Shown: positions 8,608 to 17,069, numbered from the stretch's first letter. The stretch: DNA of 64,000 nucleotides from Actinomycetota bacterium (GCA_003599235.1 QZJE01000011.1:21554-85553), one strand, 5' to 3'. Notes: a model not told the origin generated them from the letters alone. A program made the numbers and translations.

Positions 8608-9339
8608 GTGAAAGAACCAGTATCGAACGGCGAAAAAGAACAATACGTAAACAAGATGTTTAGCTCCACTGCTCCGCGCTATGACCTGCTAAACACCCTG
8701 CTTAGTATGGGGCTGCATCATCGTTGGAAGAAGTTCACTGTTGATCAAGCAAATGTCAAAGAAGGAGATACGGTAATCGACATCGCCTCCGGCACTATGG
8801 ATATTGCTATCCAGCTAGCTAGAAAAGTAGGCGTAGAAGGCAAAGTAGTAGCTCTGGACTTTAACCGCCAAATGCTTGATGTCGGCGAGAAGAAAATAAA
8901 AGAGCTCAAGCTAGATAATATTGAGGGCATCCAGGGAAATGCCATGGATCTCCCCTTTGAGAACAATAGCTTTGACGGCGCTACCGTTGGCTTTGGAGTT
9001 AGAAACGTAACTGATTTAGACAAAGCCATAAGAGAGATGTACCGGGTGATAAAGCCAGGAAGCCGGGCGGTAATACTGGAGTTTTCCACTCCCCCTAATT
9101 GGCTGTGGTCTAAAATGTATGACTTATATTCCTACGCCTTTGTTGCCCCAGTTGGAACTCTTATTAGCCAGGATAAAACCAAGGGTTATTTTTACCTGCC
9201 AAACTCCATCCGCAACTTCCCCAAGCAAGAAGAGCTTAAGCAAAAAATGGCTGCCTGTGGCCTTGAGCCGGTTAAATACACTAATCTCTTAGGTGGAATA
9301 GTAGCTGTACATATAGGGTGTAAGCCTCTTAAGACTTAA
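8608..9339 (+). CDS. menG: Demethylmenaquinone (UbiE/MenG) methyltransferase
   Basis: This class I SAM methyltransferase of the UbiE/MenG family is 243 residues from the GTG at 8608. The longer frame from 8545 would begin inside a simple repeat, so I reject it. Family blocks visible are 'VNKMFSSTAPRYDLLNTLLS', 'GFGVRNVTDLDKAIREMYRV' and 'YLPNSIRNFPKQEEL'. The SAM-binding loop reads 'DIASGTMDIA' where GTGD is usual, so Met replaces the second Gly. It would carry out the last step of menaquinone synthesis, which implies quinone-based respiration. It is divergent from acsV. Confidence 0.9.
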   Translation: MKEPVSNGEKEQYVNKMFSSTAPRYDLLNTLLSMGLHHRWKKFTVDQANVKEGDTVIDIASGTMDIAIQLARKVGVEGKVVALDFNRQMLDVGEKKIKELKLDNIEGIQGNAMDLPFENNSFDGATVGFGVRNVTDLDKAIREMYRVIKPGSRAVILEFSTPPNWLWSKMYDLYSYAFVAPVGTLISQDKTKGYFYLPNSIRNFPKQEELKQKMAACGLEPVKYTNLLGGIVAVHIGCKPLKT

Positions 9340-9342
9340 AGC

Positions 9343-10041
9343 TTACAGCTGGTTTGCTGCTCTTTTCAGTTGTTCAATTTCTACTTTTTTTAACTTTCTG
9401 TGTTTTCCTTTGCCAATATCAAGCTTAAGAGGACCAAAGGAAACCCTATTTAATTCCTTGACCTGGTAGTCCAAAAAAGCAAACATTCTTTTTACTTGGC
9501 GTTTTCGGCCTTCTGTGATGGTAATTAAGGCTGACTTATCTCTAGACCTAGCTTTAGCCGGCATTGTTAGCCCGTCTTCTAAGACCACTCCTTTTTCTAA
9601 TTGTTTTCTGTCTTTTTCTTCGAGCACTTTGTCTAAAACAACTTCATAGGTCTTAGCTACTTTGTATTTGGGATGAATTAGACGGTAAGCTAGCTCCCCG
9701 TCATTAGTTAAGATAAGAAGGCCGGTACTGTCAAAATCGAGCCGTCCCACCGGGAAAACCCTTTCTTTGATACCACCCAAAAGATGAAAAATGGATTTTT
9801 TATCTAGCTGGTCACTAGCAGCAGTAATGTAGCCTTTAGGTTTGTTAAAAAGATAGTAAGAGTGCGCAGTAACTTGCAGTATTTTTCCATCTATCTCAAC
9901 AACATCTTTTTGAGAATTAACAATAGTGGATAATTCTTTAGTTATTTTACCGTTTACTTTTACTTTGCCGGCAAGAATATAATCTTCAGCTTTACGCCTG
10001 GACGCAACTCCGGCTTTGGCTAGAAAACTGTTCAACCTCAT
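9343..10041 (-). CDS. rluB: 23S rRNA pseudouridine synthase, RsuA/RluB family
   Basis: The 232-residue protein has an N-terminal S4 RNA-binding domain ('LNSFLAKAGVASRRKAEDYI'). The catalytic block 'GRLDFDSTGLLILTNDGELA' contains the active Asp. 'KTYEVVL' and 'EGRKRQVKRM' are typical of the RsuA/RluB/RluE/RluF group. It isomerises a uridine in rRNA. It is downstream of scpA-scpB in the same direction, the usual arrangement in Gram-positive lineages. The exact target uridine is inferred from context. Confidence 0.9.
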   Translation of the reverse strand: MRLNSFLAKAGVASRRKAEDYILAGKVKVNGKITKELSTIVNSQKDVVEIDGKILQVTAHSYYLFNKPKGYITAASDQLDKKSIFHLLGGIKERVFPVGRLDFDSTGLLILTNDGELAYRLIHPKYKVAKTYEVVLDKVLEEKDRKQLEKGVVLEDGLTMPAKARSRDKSALITITEGRKRQVKRMFAFLDYQVKELNRVSFGPLKLDIGKGKHRKLKKVEIEQLKRAANQL

Positions 10042-10046
10042 AATGG

Positions 10047-10658
10047 TTAGTCGGTTGAAGGGACAGGGGATGAGGGATGAGGGATTGTTTCGTCTTTATT
10101 ATCTAAAGACTTGCGGATTTGTTCCTTTGTTTGCTCATCGGGAGCAAAATCTTCTAGATTAGGTAATCCTTTTAAGGTCTTTAGTCCTGCAGACTCTAAA
10201 AACTTTTTTGTTGTCCCGTATAAAATAGGGTTGCCGACAGAGTTGGACCGGCCGGTTTCTTCGACCAGCTTTCTCTGCATAAGAGTAGCAATGGATCCCT
10301 CAGCATTTACTCCCCGGATTTCAGATATTTGGCTTCTTGTAACCGGCTGCTTATAAGCAATGATGGCTAAAGTCTCTAGAGCAGCTTGGGTTAGACGCTT
10401 ACAATCTGAACTGCTGATAAAAGACTCGACAACAGAAGCATTAGCAGGATTAGTGTACAACCTATAGCCATCAGCTACTTCCCTTAACAAAAACCCTCGA
10501 TAATCATTTTCATACTCAAGCCCCAAGCTATCTAAAACATCTTTGACAACATCTTTGCCTGCACCCGTAACTTCAGAAAGTTTTCTTAAGCTAACCGGTT
10601 CATCTATTACAAATAATATCGATTCAATTGTGCTTTTTAACTGTTTAAGTTCAATCAA
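10047..10658 (-). CDS. scpB: Segregation and condensation protein B
   Basis: ScpB is a winged-helix partner of SMC-ScpA in chromosome condensation. Family blocks are 'STIESILFVIDEPVSLRKL', 'RLTQAALETLAIIAYKQPVT' and 'EIRGVNAEG'. I place the start at TTG 10658, where TTGA overlaps the scpA stop and AAGGAG lies just upstream; the longer frame starts at another TTG inside scpA. The last residues (PHPSSPVPSTD) come from a 'CCCTCATCCC' word repeat at 10061-10084 that has run into the reading frame. Confidence 0.9.
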   Translation of the reverse strand: MIELKQLKSTIESILFVIDEPVSLRKLSEVTGAGKDVVKDVLDSLGLEYENDYRGFLLREVADGYRLYTNPANASVVESFISSSDCKRLTQAALETLAIIAYKQPVTRSQISEIRGVNAEGSIATLMQRKLVEETGRSNSVGNPILYGTTKKFLESAGLKTLKGLPNLEDFAPDEQTKEQIRKSLDNKDETIPHPSSPVPSTD

Positions 10659-11407
10659 TTTACTCCTTTGGCATGACAATCACTAGCCACTAATTCCGTT
10701 TCTATCTCTGCGAATACTTCAGCTTGACTCACCATGATTATTTTGCGTTTATACAACTCAAGCAAGGCTAGAAAAGTAGCAATAACTTCGTGTTTGGTTT
10801 TAAAATCTTTGGTTAACTCATAAAAAGATTGTTTCTTTTTGCCACTTAAGCGCTTTACAACATATTTTATCTGGTCGTCGACACTTATTGGTATTGGAGT
10901 AATGTGGCTGGCATCAATTAGGTTAATAGCTTTTAATCTTAAAATCTCAACAAAAGATGCGGCCATCTTATCCGGCTTAATCTTACCGGTAAAATCAGGA
11001 ATAAACTTAACAAATCTTTCTTCTAGTTCAGCACATCTTGGATAAAAACAGCGGTTTTCATCTATTTTGGTCTCTAATTCATCAGCTAAATCTTTGAATT
11101 TTTTATACTCGATCAATCGATTAATCAAGTTATTACGCACTTCTTCTGCAGATAACTCTACAATAACCTCTTGCTTGTCTTTAGGAATTAACCTTGAGGC
11201 TTTAAGGTCTAATAAAATGGCGGCAATAAGCAAAAACTCGCTAGCTAAATCTAGATTCAATTCTTTGATTTTGTTTATGTAGTCTAAGTATTCCTGAGTG
11301 ATTTTTGAAATCGATACCTGGTAAATATCTATTTCCTGCTTAGAAATCAAATTGAGTAATAGGTCGAAAGGACCCTCAAACATCTCTAGTTTTATTTGGA
11401 AATTCAT
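10655..11407 (-). CDS. scpA: Segregation and condensation protein A
   Basis: The 250-residue kleisin begins 'FQIKLEMFEGPFDLLLNLI', a strong ScpA signature. Its C-terminal winged helix binds the SMC head. With ScpB and SMC it organises the chromosome for segregation. Its ATG overlaps the trpS stop by 4 bases (ATGA), so trpS-scpA-scpB-rluB is a translationally coupled operon. No anomalies seen. Confidence 0.93.
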   Translation of the reverse strand: MNFQIKLEMFEGPFDLLLNLISKQEIDIYQVSISKITQEYLDYINKIKELNLDLASEFLLIAAILLDLKASRLIPKDKQEVIVELSAEEVRNNLINRLIEYKKFKDLADELETKIDENRCFYPRCAELEERFVKFIPDFTGKIKPDKMAASFVEILRLKAINLIDASHITPIPISVDDQIKYVVKRLSGKKKQSFYELTKDFKTKHEVIATFLALLELYKRKIIMVSQAEVFAEIETELVASDCHAKGVN

Positions 11408-12390
11408 ATATTCATCTTTTTCCTTACATCCTTTATCTTTTCTTCAGCAATTACTTTAGCTTTTTCAGCACCCTTTTTTAGTACTTCTTTTACTAGCATT
11501 GGATCTTTTTCAATCGGTGCCCGCAATTTGCGAAAATTATTAAGAGACTCAGCTACCTCTTCGGCTAATAATTTTTTGCAGTCAACACAGCCACGCATAG
11601 CTCCCCGACATTGCTTTTCAACATCAGCCAGATTTTCTTGACTATAGACTCTATGGAGGTCAAATACACTACAAGCCTCTGGATCCCCGGGGTCGGTTTT
11701 TTTGATTCTTTTGGGATCGGTTACCATCTGAGCTACTTTTTTCCTAATTGCCTCCGGTTCATCGGCAAGATAAATAGCATTGTTATAACTCTTGCTCATC
11801 TTGCGGCCGTCTGTTCCCAATACCTTTTTAGCTTTAGAAAGAATAGCAGCGGGCTCGAAAAAAGTATCGCCGTATAAGTTATTAAAGCGTCTGACAATCT
11901 CACGGGCTAACTCTAAATGAGGAAGTTGGTCTTCTCCTACGGGAACACACTGGCCGCCAAACAAAACAATATCGGCAGTTTGCAATACTGGGTAACCCAA
12001 GAATCCATAAGTATGAATCTCTTTGCCCTTTATCTCTTTTAACTGCTCTTTGTAAGTGGGAACCCGGTAAAGCTGGCCTAGAGTAGTAACCATAGAAAGG
12101 TAAAGATGAAGTTGTGCCACTTCCGGCACATCTGACTGGCGATAAATAGTGCTTTTATCAGGGTCAAGCCCTAAAGCCAGCCAGTCAGTTACCATATCAT
12201 AGGTATTTTGCTGTAAGTCGCCTACATCTTCATAGTTAGTAGTCAAAGCATGCCAGTCAGCACAGAAGAAAAAACAATCATATTCCTTATTAGCTTGTAA
12301 ATCTATCCAATTATTTAGCGTTCCGTGCAGATGCCCTAAGTGGAGCTTGCCGGTTGGCCTCTGCCCGCTAACTACCCGTTTTACCTGCAC
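11404..12390 (-). CDS. trpS: Tryptophanyl-tRNA synthetase
   Basis: This class I synthetase has 'GKLHLGHLHGTL' (HIGH motif) and 'GRKMSKSYNN' (KMSKS). It charges tRNA-Trp. I choose GTG 12390 (328 residues) because AGGAGG lies 6 bases upstream and the family N-terminus 'VKRVVSGQRPTG' follows. A longer in-frame start at 12435 would add 'GYRRQPTGYRR', translated from a 'TGTAGCCTGT' word repeat. It heads the trpS-scpA-scpB-rluB operon. Confidence 0.94.
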   Translation of the reverse strand: MQVKRVVSGQRPTGKLHLGHLHGTLNNWIDLQANKEYDCFFFCADWHALTTNYEDVGDLQQNTYDMVTDWLALGLDPDKSTIYRQSDVPEVAQLHLYLSMVTTLGQLYRVPTYKEQLKEIKGKEIHTYGFLGYPVLQTADIVLFGGQCVPVGEDQLPHLELAREIVRRFNNLYGDTFFEPAAILSKAKKVLGTDGRKMSKSYNNAIYLADEPEAIRKKVAQMVTDPKRIKKTDPGDPEACSVFDLHRVYSQENLADVEKQCRGAMRGCVDCKKLLAEEVAESLNNFRKLRAPIEKDPMLVKEVLKKGAEKAKVIAEEKIKDVRKKMNI

Positions 12391-12395
12391 AAGTG

Positions 12396-12428
12396 TCCTC
12401 CTGTAGCCTGTTGGCTGTCGCCTGTAGC
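12396..12428. repeat. Word-like repeat (CCTGTAGCCTGTTGGCTGTCGCCTG type)
   Basis: Near-repeated copies of 'CCTGTAGCCTG' lie directly upstream of the trpS ribosome binding site, between trpS and the site-2 protease gene. Confidence 0.5.
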
Positions 12429-12431
12429 CTA

Positions 12432-13055
12432 TCAAAATCCGAAAAACCGCAAAATAGGCGATAATACTTTAAATAACAGCCCAAAGAACGTATTGCCTGC
12501 TAAGAATATTAGCAAAAATATCAGCAAAAAACCAAAAGACTCCAGGCGGTAATAAAAGTACTTAAATCTAGCTGGCAAAAAATGAATTAACACTCTGGAG
12601 CCATCAAGCGGCGGGATGGGAATTAAGTTAAATATTGCTAGCAAAAAATTTGCCAATACTAACAGAAAAAATACCTGAAAGAACAGCCCTTTTGTGACCA
12701 AACCAAACTTAACCACTAAACCCAAAAAAGTGCCGATTAAAATATTGGCGATAGGCCCAGCCGCTCCGGTAAACATCATGCCTGTTTCTGCGTCTCTAAA
12801 ATTCCTAGGGTCGATAGGCACCGGCTTAGCGTAACCAAAGCCGAAGCCAAACGCTAATACGGATAAGATTGGCAAAAGTATGGTACCAAAGGGATCGATG
12901 TGTCTGACAGGATTAAGGGACAGCCTACCGCTGGCTTTAGCTGTCATGTCTCCCATTAAATAAGCTACAAAACCGTGGGATATTTCATGCAAAATAACCG
13001 AGTAAACAATTAAAGGAATAGCTATAATTATTGCAATAATATTTATTTGATTCAA
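12432..13055 (-). CDS. Site-2 protease family (M50) membrane metalloprotease
   Basis: The 207-residue, multi-pass membrane protein has the zinc motif 'HEISHGFVAYLMGD' (HExxH, about residues 23-27) and the distal 'NLIPIPPLDGS' (third ligand Asp). This is the compact YwhC-like site-2 protease group, whose substrates are mostly unknown. The start is TTG at 13055 with GGAG 5 bases upstream. It precedes trpS in the same direction. Confidence 0.88.
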   Translation of the reverse strand: MNQINIIAIIIAIPLIVYSVILHEISHGFVAYLMGDMTAKASGRLSLNPVRHIDPFGTILLPILSVLAFGFGFGYAKPVPIDPRNFRDAETGMMFTGAAGPIANILIGTFLGLVVKFGLVTKGLFFQVFFLLVLANFLLAIFNLIPIPPLDGSRVLIHFLPARFKYFYYRLESFGFLLIFLLIFLAGNTFFGLLFKVLSPILRFFGF

Positions 13056-13098
13056 TTCTTCTCCAAGTAATAATAATGCTTTATTATAGTAGACTAAA

Positions 13099-13107
13099 TG
13101 TTATTCT
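13099..13107 (+). promoter_or_regulatory. Extended -10 promoter (leaderless layout)
   Basis: TGTTATTCT ends 6 bases before the ATG at 13114. A start site 7 bases downstream of the -10 would be the A of the start codon. Confidence 0.55.
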
Positions 13108-13113
13108 TATGCG

Positions 13114-13917
13114 ATGACAACATTTAATTGCGACAATTTCAATAAGCAAATTGCAAAAAAAACAGCCTTAATAATCGGCGATATCGTAGCGGCAGACAAA
13201 AAAGCAGCGCCTGCCGGAGCTGTTTTGTGCGCTAAAAAAATTACCAATTTTAAAAGCAAAGTTTTAATAATTGGAACGCTTGGCAATGACAAATTAGGCG
13301 ATAAACTGCTTAAAGAGCTCCAAAAGACCAAGGTGGATACAGATAACATCGTTATCAACCCGGCAATACAAACAAGAACTACGGATAACTTAAGCAGTGA
13401 TTCTTTTGAAAATCCGGTAATAGAAGAGCAACTTAAGTACTTGAGCTTGAAGATGATTCCTCAGGCCAGTACCGTCATAATAAGCGACTACGCAGCGGGA
13501 GGGATTAGTCAAAACTCCTTAAACAAAGTGGTAGAGGTTTGTTTGCCGTTATCTATCCCGGTAGTTATTGACTGCTCAATAAGACTGCTTGAATCCCCCC
13601 AAGCAAGTTGCTTGATATTAACCCAAGAAAATGCAGAGAAATTAACCGGGATCAAGATAATAAACCAGCTTAGCCTTGAAAAAATATTTGGTACTATTTT
13701 TAAACAAACCAAGTGCCCGGCAATAATAATTAACCGCCCCAAGGGGATATATTTTTTCAGTGAAGACGAAGATGTTGCCACTCTAGCTTATCAAGAAGAA
13801 GTACCTGATGCCCGCCAAGAAAAAACTGTTGTATTAATGTCCTTGCTTCTAGCCTTAGGTCATAGCCCAAAACAAGCATCCGCTAATATGATGAAGCTAA
13901 TAACCTGCCTTGCTTAA
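13114..13917 (+). CDS. Degenerate PfkB/HldE-like kinase homologue, probably inactive
   Basis: The 267-residue protein follows the ribokinase (PfkB) fold, nearest to the HldE heptose-kinase domain: 'TALIIGDIVAADKKAAPAGA', 'VLIIGTLGNDKLGDKLLKEL' and 'STVIISDYAAGGISQNSL'. The C-terminal catalytic GAGD motif is gone: at the equivalent place the sequence reads 'DARQEKTVVLMSLLLALG'. Without the GAGD Asp, ordinary kinase chemistry is unlikely, so it may be a binding or scaffold protein. It is monocistronic, with a leaderless promoter layout. Confidence 0.7.
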   Translation: MTTFNCDNFNKQIAKKTALIIGDIVAADKKAAPAGAVLCAKKITNFKSKVLIIGTLGNDKLGDKLLKELQKTKVDTDNIVINPAIQTRTTDNLSSDSFENPVIEEQLKYLSLKMIPQASTVIISDYAAGGISQNSLNKVVEVCLPLSIPVVIDCSIRLLESPQASCLILTQENAEKLTGIKIINQLSLEKIFGTIFKQTKCPAIIINRPKGIYFFSEDEDVATLAYQEEVPDARQEKTVVLMSLLLALGHSPKQASANMMKLITCLA

Positions 13918-13951
13918 AAGTTGACAAAATTAATAAAGTTTTATTTTCTTA

Positions 13952-13981
13952 TTTACTTTAGGTATCTATTAAGATTACAAT
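13952..13981 (+). promoter_or_regulatory. Promoter of the nfeD-SPFH pair (leaderless layout)
   Basis: TTTACT (13952-13957), 18 bases, then TACAAT (13976-13981), which ends 6 bases before the ATG at 13988. A separate TTGACA at 13921 lacks a well-placed -10. Confidence 0.45.
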
Positions 13982-13987
13982 CGAAAT

Positions 13988-14419
13988 ATGAATTACGTAT
14001 GGGTTGGATGGCTCATAATAGGAATGATTTTTTTAGCCATTGAGGCAATTCATCCTCACTGGATATTATTCTGGTTTGCTATTGGAGCAGTTGCAGCTGC
14101 CGCTATTTCCGGTAATTACTCCTTTAATGTTCAAGCTTTAACTTTCTTTTTAACCTCACTATGTTTAGCTTATATCGGACGCCCCATTGTAGTTAGAACT
14201 CTTCAGCCAAAGAAAACAAAAACCAACGTAGAAAACTTTATCGGGCGACAAGAAGAGGTAATCGAAGATATCGATAACAATAAAAAAACAGGGGCTATTA
14301 AAATATATGGCACCCATTGGCATGCTAGGAGCATCGAGGATTCGATAACCATAAAATCAGGTACAAAGGTCGAAATAGTCAGCTTTTCCGGTTTAACAGC
14401 AATAGTTAAGCCGGCTTAA
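13988..14419 (+). CDS. NfeD-like membrane protein
   Basis: The 143-residue protein has N-terminal membrane helices (about residues 5-60) and a C-terminal OB-fold domain ('FIGRQEEVIEDID...GTHWHARS...GTKVEIVSFSGLTAIVKPA'). This is the short NfeD type. These proteins pair with SPFH/stomatin proteins in membrane microdomains. The SPFH gene follows after 15 bases, the classic pairing. Confidence 0.9.
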   Translation: MNYVWVGWLIIGMIFLAIEAIHPHWILFWFAIGAVAAAAISGNYSFNVQALTFFLTSLCLAYIGRPIVVRTLQPKKTKTNVENFIGRQEEVIEDIDNNKKTGAIKIYGTHWHARSIEDSITIKSGTKVEIVSFSGLTAIVKPA

Positions 14420-14434
14420 AAAAGGAGAATAATC

Positions 14435-15355
14435 ATGTCCGCCTTAATTATCATCTTCTGGGGAATAGTACTTTTCTTTTTACTAATCATGGTGCTAAGT
14501 AGCGTCAAGATTGTCCCTCAAGGCTACGCCGGAGTAGTAGAGCGTCTAGGAAGGTATGTCAGAACAGCTGATGCCGGTTTGGTAATGCTATCTCCATTTA
14601 TTAGCAGCATGCGTTTAGTTAGCTTAAAAGAGCAGGTAGATGAATACGAACCGCAAGCGGTAATAAGTAGCGATAACGTTGGTGTAAAGATCGATGCCGT
14701 ACTATATTTCCACATTGTATCTCCCCAAAAGAGTATTTATGAAGTAGAAAACTATGTTGCGGCTCTAGAAATACTTACCATGACAACCCTAAGAGATATT
14801 ATCGGGGAAATGACTCTTGATGATTGCTTAACCAGCCGCGAGCGAATTAATGCCCGCTTGCGCGGAGTACTTGACGAGTGTACAGAAAAATGGGGCTTAA
14901 AAGTAACCCGTGTTGAGATAAGAACTATCGAGCCACCAGAAGACGTGCGTGTTGCTATGGAAAAACAGATGCGTGCTGAGCGGGATAAAAGAGCCGCTAT
15001 CCTAGAGGCTGAAGGGGCTAAACAAGCAGCTATACTTAAGGCTCAAGGAGAAAAAGAAGCTAATGTGACCATGGCTGAGGGCGAAAAACAAGCCGCCATT
15101 CTAAAAGCCGAAGGTCAATCAGAGGCTTATAATAACATGTTTAAGGCCATAAAGAGCAGTGCTATTGATGAGAAAGTCATCGCTATAAAATATCTGGAAA
15201 GCATGGAAAAAGTAGCTAATGGCAATTCTAATACCATAATCCTGCCCTATAACACCACTTCGGAGCTAGGAGTGTTTTCAGGTATCGGCCAAGCTTTAGG
15301 AATTACCAACAAGATTAAAGACGGCCACAAAGTTAAACCTGCAGTGAAGAACTAA
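14435..15355 (+). CDS. SPFH/Band 7 (stomatin-like) membrane protein
   Basis: The 306-residue protein has an N-terminal membrane helix (about 3-24), an SPFH domain ('VPQGYAGVVERLGRYVRTAD...') and a coiled coil with repeated 'KQAAILKAxGEKEA' units (about residues 195-235). Such proteins form ring-like oligomers that organise the membrane and modulate proteases. AAAGGAG precedes the ATG. It is co-transcribed with the NfeD-like gene. Confidence 0.93.
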   Translation: MSALIIIFWGIVLFFLLIMVLSSVKIVPQGYAGVVERLGRYVRTADAGLVMLSPFISSMRLVSLKEQVDEYEPQAVISSDNVGVKIDAVLYFHIVSPQKSIYEVENYVAALEILTMTTLRDIIGEMTLDDCLTSRERINARLRGVLDECTEKWGLKVTRVEIRTIEPPEDVRVAMEKQMRAERDKRAAILEAEGAKQAAILKAQGEKEANVTMAEGEKQAAILKAEGQSEAYNNMFKAIKSSAIDEKVIAIKYLESMEKVANGNSNTIILPYNTTSELGVFSGIGQALGITNKIKDGHKVKPAVKN

Positions 15356-15376
15356 ACTATTTTCATAACTTTCCGA

Positions 15377-15382
15377 TACAAT
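15377..15382 (+). promoter_or_regulatory. -10 box of queH (leaderless layout)
   Basis: TACAAT ends 7 bases before the ATG at 15390, with no ribosome binding site. The same stretch can also be read as TAAA-N15-TCCGATAC, a sigma-28-like pattern. I favour the ordinary -10 reading. Confidence 0.4.
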
Positions 15383-15389
15383 AATTGTT

Positions 15390-15947
15390 ATGAGAATATT
15401 GCTGCATACTTGTTGTGCTCCATGTTTAATATCGCCGCATAAAAGTTTATCTGAGCATGAGCTGACTTGCTTTTTTTATAATCCCAACATTCACCCTTTG
15501 CCGGAATTCAAAGAAAGACATAAATGGGTAGATAAATATTGCTCCCAAAACGGCTTAGATTTACTTTCATATGAATACAATCCCACTACCTACTTAGATA
15601 AAGTAACCTTCGATTTAGAAGAGCGCTGTCAAAAATGCTACGAACTTCGCCTTTTTGAGACAGCCCGGGTAGCTGATATGCAAGGCTTTGATGCTTTTAC
15701 CACCACTTTGCTATCAAGCCCGTATCAAAAGCACGAACTAATCCAAGAGATTGCTTCAAAAGCGGCACGCCAATATAACATCGCTTTCTATTATGAAGAT
15801 TACCGGCCGATGTATAAGGAAAGTGTCTATTTATCTAAAGAGATGGGGATGTACCGCCAAAAATACTGCGGCTGCATTTACAGCCTAGACGAAAATCCTA
15901 AATTAGCTAACCTATATTTAGATGAGAGGAAATCATTAGAGCTCTAG
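15390..15947 (+). CDS. queH: Epoxyqueuosine reductase QueH
   Basis: The 185-residue protein of the QueH (DUF208) family begins 'ILLHTCCAPC', which carries adjacent Cys ligands. 'CQKCYELRL' and 'YRQKYCGCIYS' further on supply the rest of its metal and Fe-S ligands. It reduces epoxyqueuosine to queuosine in tRNA. queA, the preceding pathway step, follows on the same strand. The last codons overlap a 'TTAGAGC' word repeat (15937-15963). Confidence 0.92.
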   Translation: MRILLHTCCAPCLISPHKSLSEHELTCFFYNPNIHPLPEFKERHKWVDKYCSQNGLDLLSYEYNPTTYLDKVTFDLEERCQKCYELRLFETARVADMQGFDAFTTTLLSSPYQKHELIQEIASKAARQYNIAFYYEDYRPMYKESVYLSKEMGMYRQKYCGCIYSLDENPKLANLYLDERKSLEL

Positions 15948-15963
15948 AGCGTTAGAGCATTAG
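15937..15963. repeat. Word-like repeat (TTAGAGCTCTAGAGCGTTAGAGC type)
   Basis: It contains repeated 'GAGC' and 'TTAGAGC' words and overlaps the queH stop codon. The same family, in the other orientation, is at 22806-22830 (CTAACGCTCTAAC). Confidence 0.45.
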
Positions 15964-16007
15964 GGATTGAGTGCACATATACCAATACTAACTCTCTAAA
16001 TCTATTA

Positions 16008-16016
16008 TGCTATTCT
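16008..16016 (+). promoter_or_regulatory. Extended -10 promoter of queA (leaderless layout)
   Basis: TGCTATTCT ends 6 bases before the ATG at 16023, the same geometry as at 13099 and 49338. No Shine-Dalgarno sequence. Confidence 0.55.
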
Positions 16017-16022
16017 GTCCTT

Positions 16023-17069
16023 ATGAAAACTTGTCTTTTTGATTACAAGCTTCCAGAAAACCTCATCGCTCAAAAGCCAGTTGAACCTAGAGATTCTTCC
16101 AGATTGATGGTCCTTGACCGTCAGAATAATTCTGTTGAGCACAAGAGATTTAGCGCTCTGATCGATTATATAAAACCCGGCGATTTGTTGGTTGTTAATG
16201 ACACTCGGGTATTACCGGCTAGATTGTATGGTAAAAAAACGGATACAGGCGCAAAGATAGAACTACTCTTACTAAAGGAAGTAAAAAATAACCTCTGGGA
16301 AGTACTTGCAAAACCAGCCAAAAGACTTAAAATTGGCTCTCAAATTGAGTTTGAGGAAGGACTTAGCGGAATAGTTGAACAAGTTTTAGAAGATGGCCGC
16401 CGTCTAATACGCTTCATCCTGAATATAGGGGCGTATTGCAATACGCCCCTGACGGTTAAAAAAATCATTGAAGAAATTGGAGAAGTACCTCTTCCTCCCT
16501 ACATAAAGACTCCTCTAGATGATAGCGAACGCTATCAAACAATTTATTCTAAAAATGCTAACTCGAAAGCAGCTCCAACCGCCGGATTGCATCTTACGGA
16601 TACGTTGATGAAATCTATCTTAAAAAAAGGAGCCTTTTTTACAAGTGTCACATTGCACGTTGGCCTAGATACATTTCGGCCAGTAACAGCGGTAGAGGTA
16701 GAAAAACACAAAATCCATAGTGAAGGCTATGCTGTGCCAAAATTAACTCTTGAGAGAATCCGTCAGGCAAAAAATACCGGAAACAGAATAATTGCGGTAG
16801 GCACAACCTCGGTTAGAGTCTTAGAAACTATTTCTTGCCAAATTGATTCCAGAAAAAGCCTATCAGGTTCAACAAAACTTTTTATTTACCCGGGTTATAA
16901 GTTTAAACTAGTTGATGTCTTGTTAACCAACTTTCATTTACCGCGCTCGTCTCTATTAATGCTGGTATCTGCTTTTGCCGGAACACAATTCGTCAAAGAA
17001 GCCTACAGCCAAGCTATCAAGGAAAAGTATCGGTTTTTCAGCTTCGGGGATGCTATGCTTATAAAATGA
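16023..17069 (+). CDS. queA: S-adenosylmethionine:tRNA ribosyltransferase-isomerase
   Basis: The 348-residue protein matches QueA throughout: 'DYKLPENLIAQKPVEPRDSS', 'DTRVLPARLYG', 'AAPTAGLHLTD', 'VTLHVGLDTFRPV' and 'TNFHLPRSSLLMLVSAFAG'. It transfers and rearranges the SAM ribosyl group onto preQ1-tRNA to give epoxyqueuosine. Residues 135-143 (IGAYCNTPL) are encoded by a perfect 24-base palindrome (16427-16450) that has entered in frame. The downstream inverted repeat begins at its stop codon. Confidence 0.94.
   Translation: MKTCLFDYKLPENLIAQKPVEPRDSSRLMVLDRQNNSVEHKRFSALIDYIKPGDLLVVNDTRVLPARLYGKKTDTGAKIELLLLKEVKNNLWEVLAKPAKRLKIGSQIEFEEGLSGIVEQVLEDGRRLIRFILNIGAYCNTPLTVKKIIEEIGEVPLPPYIKTPLDDSERYQTIYSKNANSKAAPTAGLHLTDTLMKSILKKGAFFTSVTLHVGLDTFRPVTAVEVEKHKIHSEGYAVPKLTLERIRQAKNTGNRIIAVGTTSVRVLETISCQIDSRKSLSGSTKLFIYPGYKFKLVDVLLTNFHLPRSSLLMLVSAFAGTQFVKEAYSQAIKEKYRFFSFGDAMLIK
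16427..16450. repeat. Perfect 24-base palindrome inside queA
   Basis: AGGGGCGTATTG followed directly by its reverse complement CAATACGCCCCT. It belongs to the same GGGGC-ended palindrome family as 3497-3559 and 53561-53591, and is translated in frame. Confidence 0.9.

Noticed and set aside
15353..15379. Sigma-28 promoter for queH (TAAA-N15-TCCGATAC)
   Set aside because: A TACAAT box at the leaderless distance explains it better, and queH does not fit an exported-protein regulon. Kept only as an alternative.
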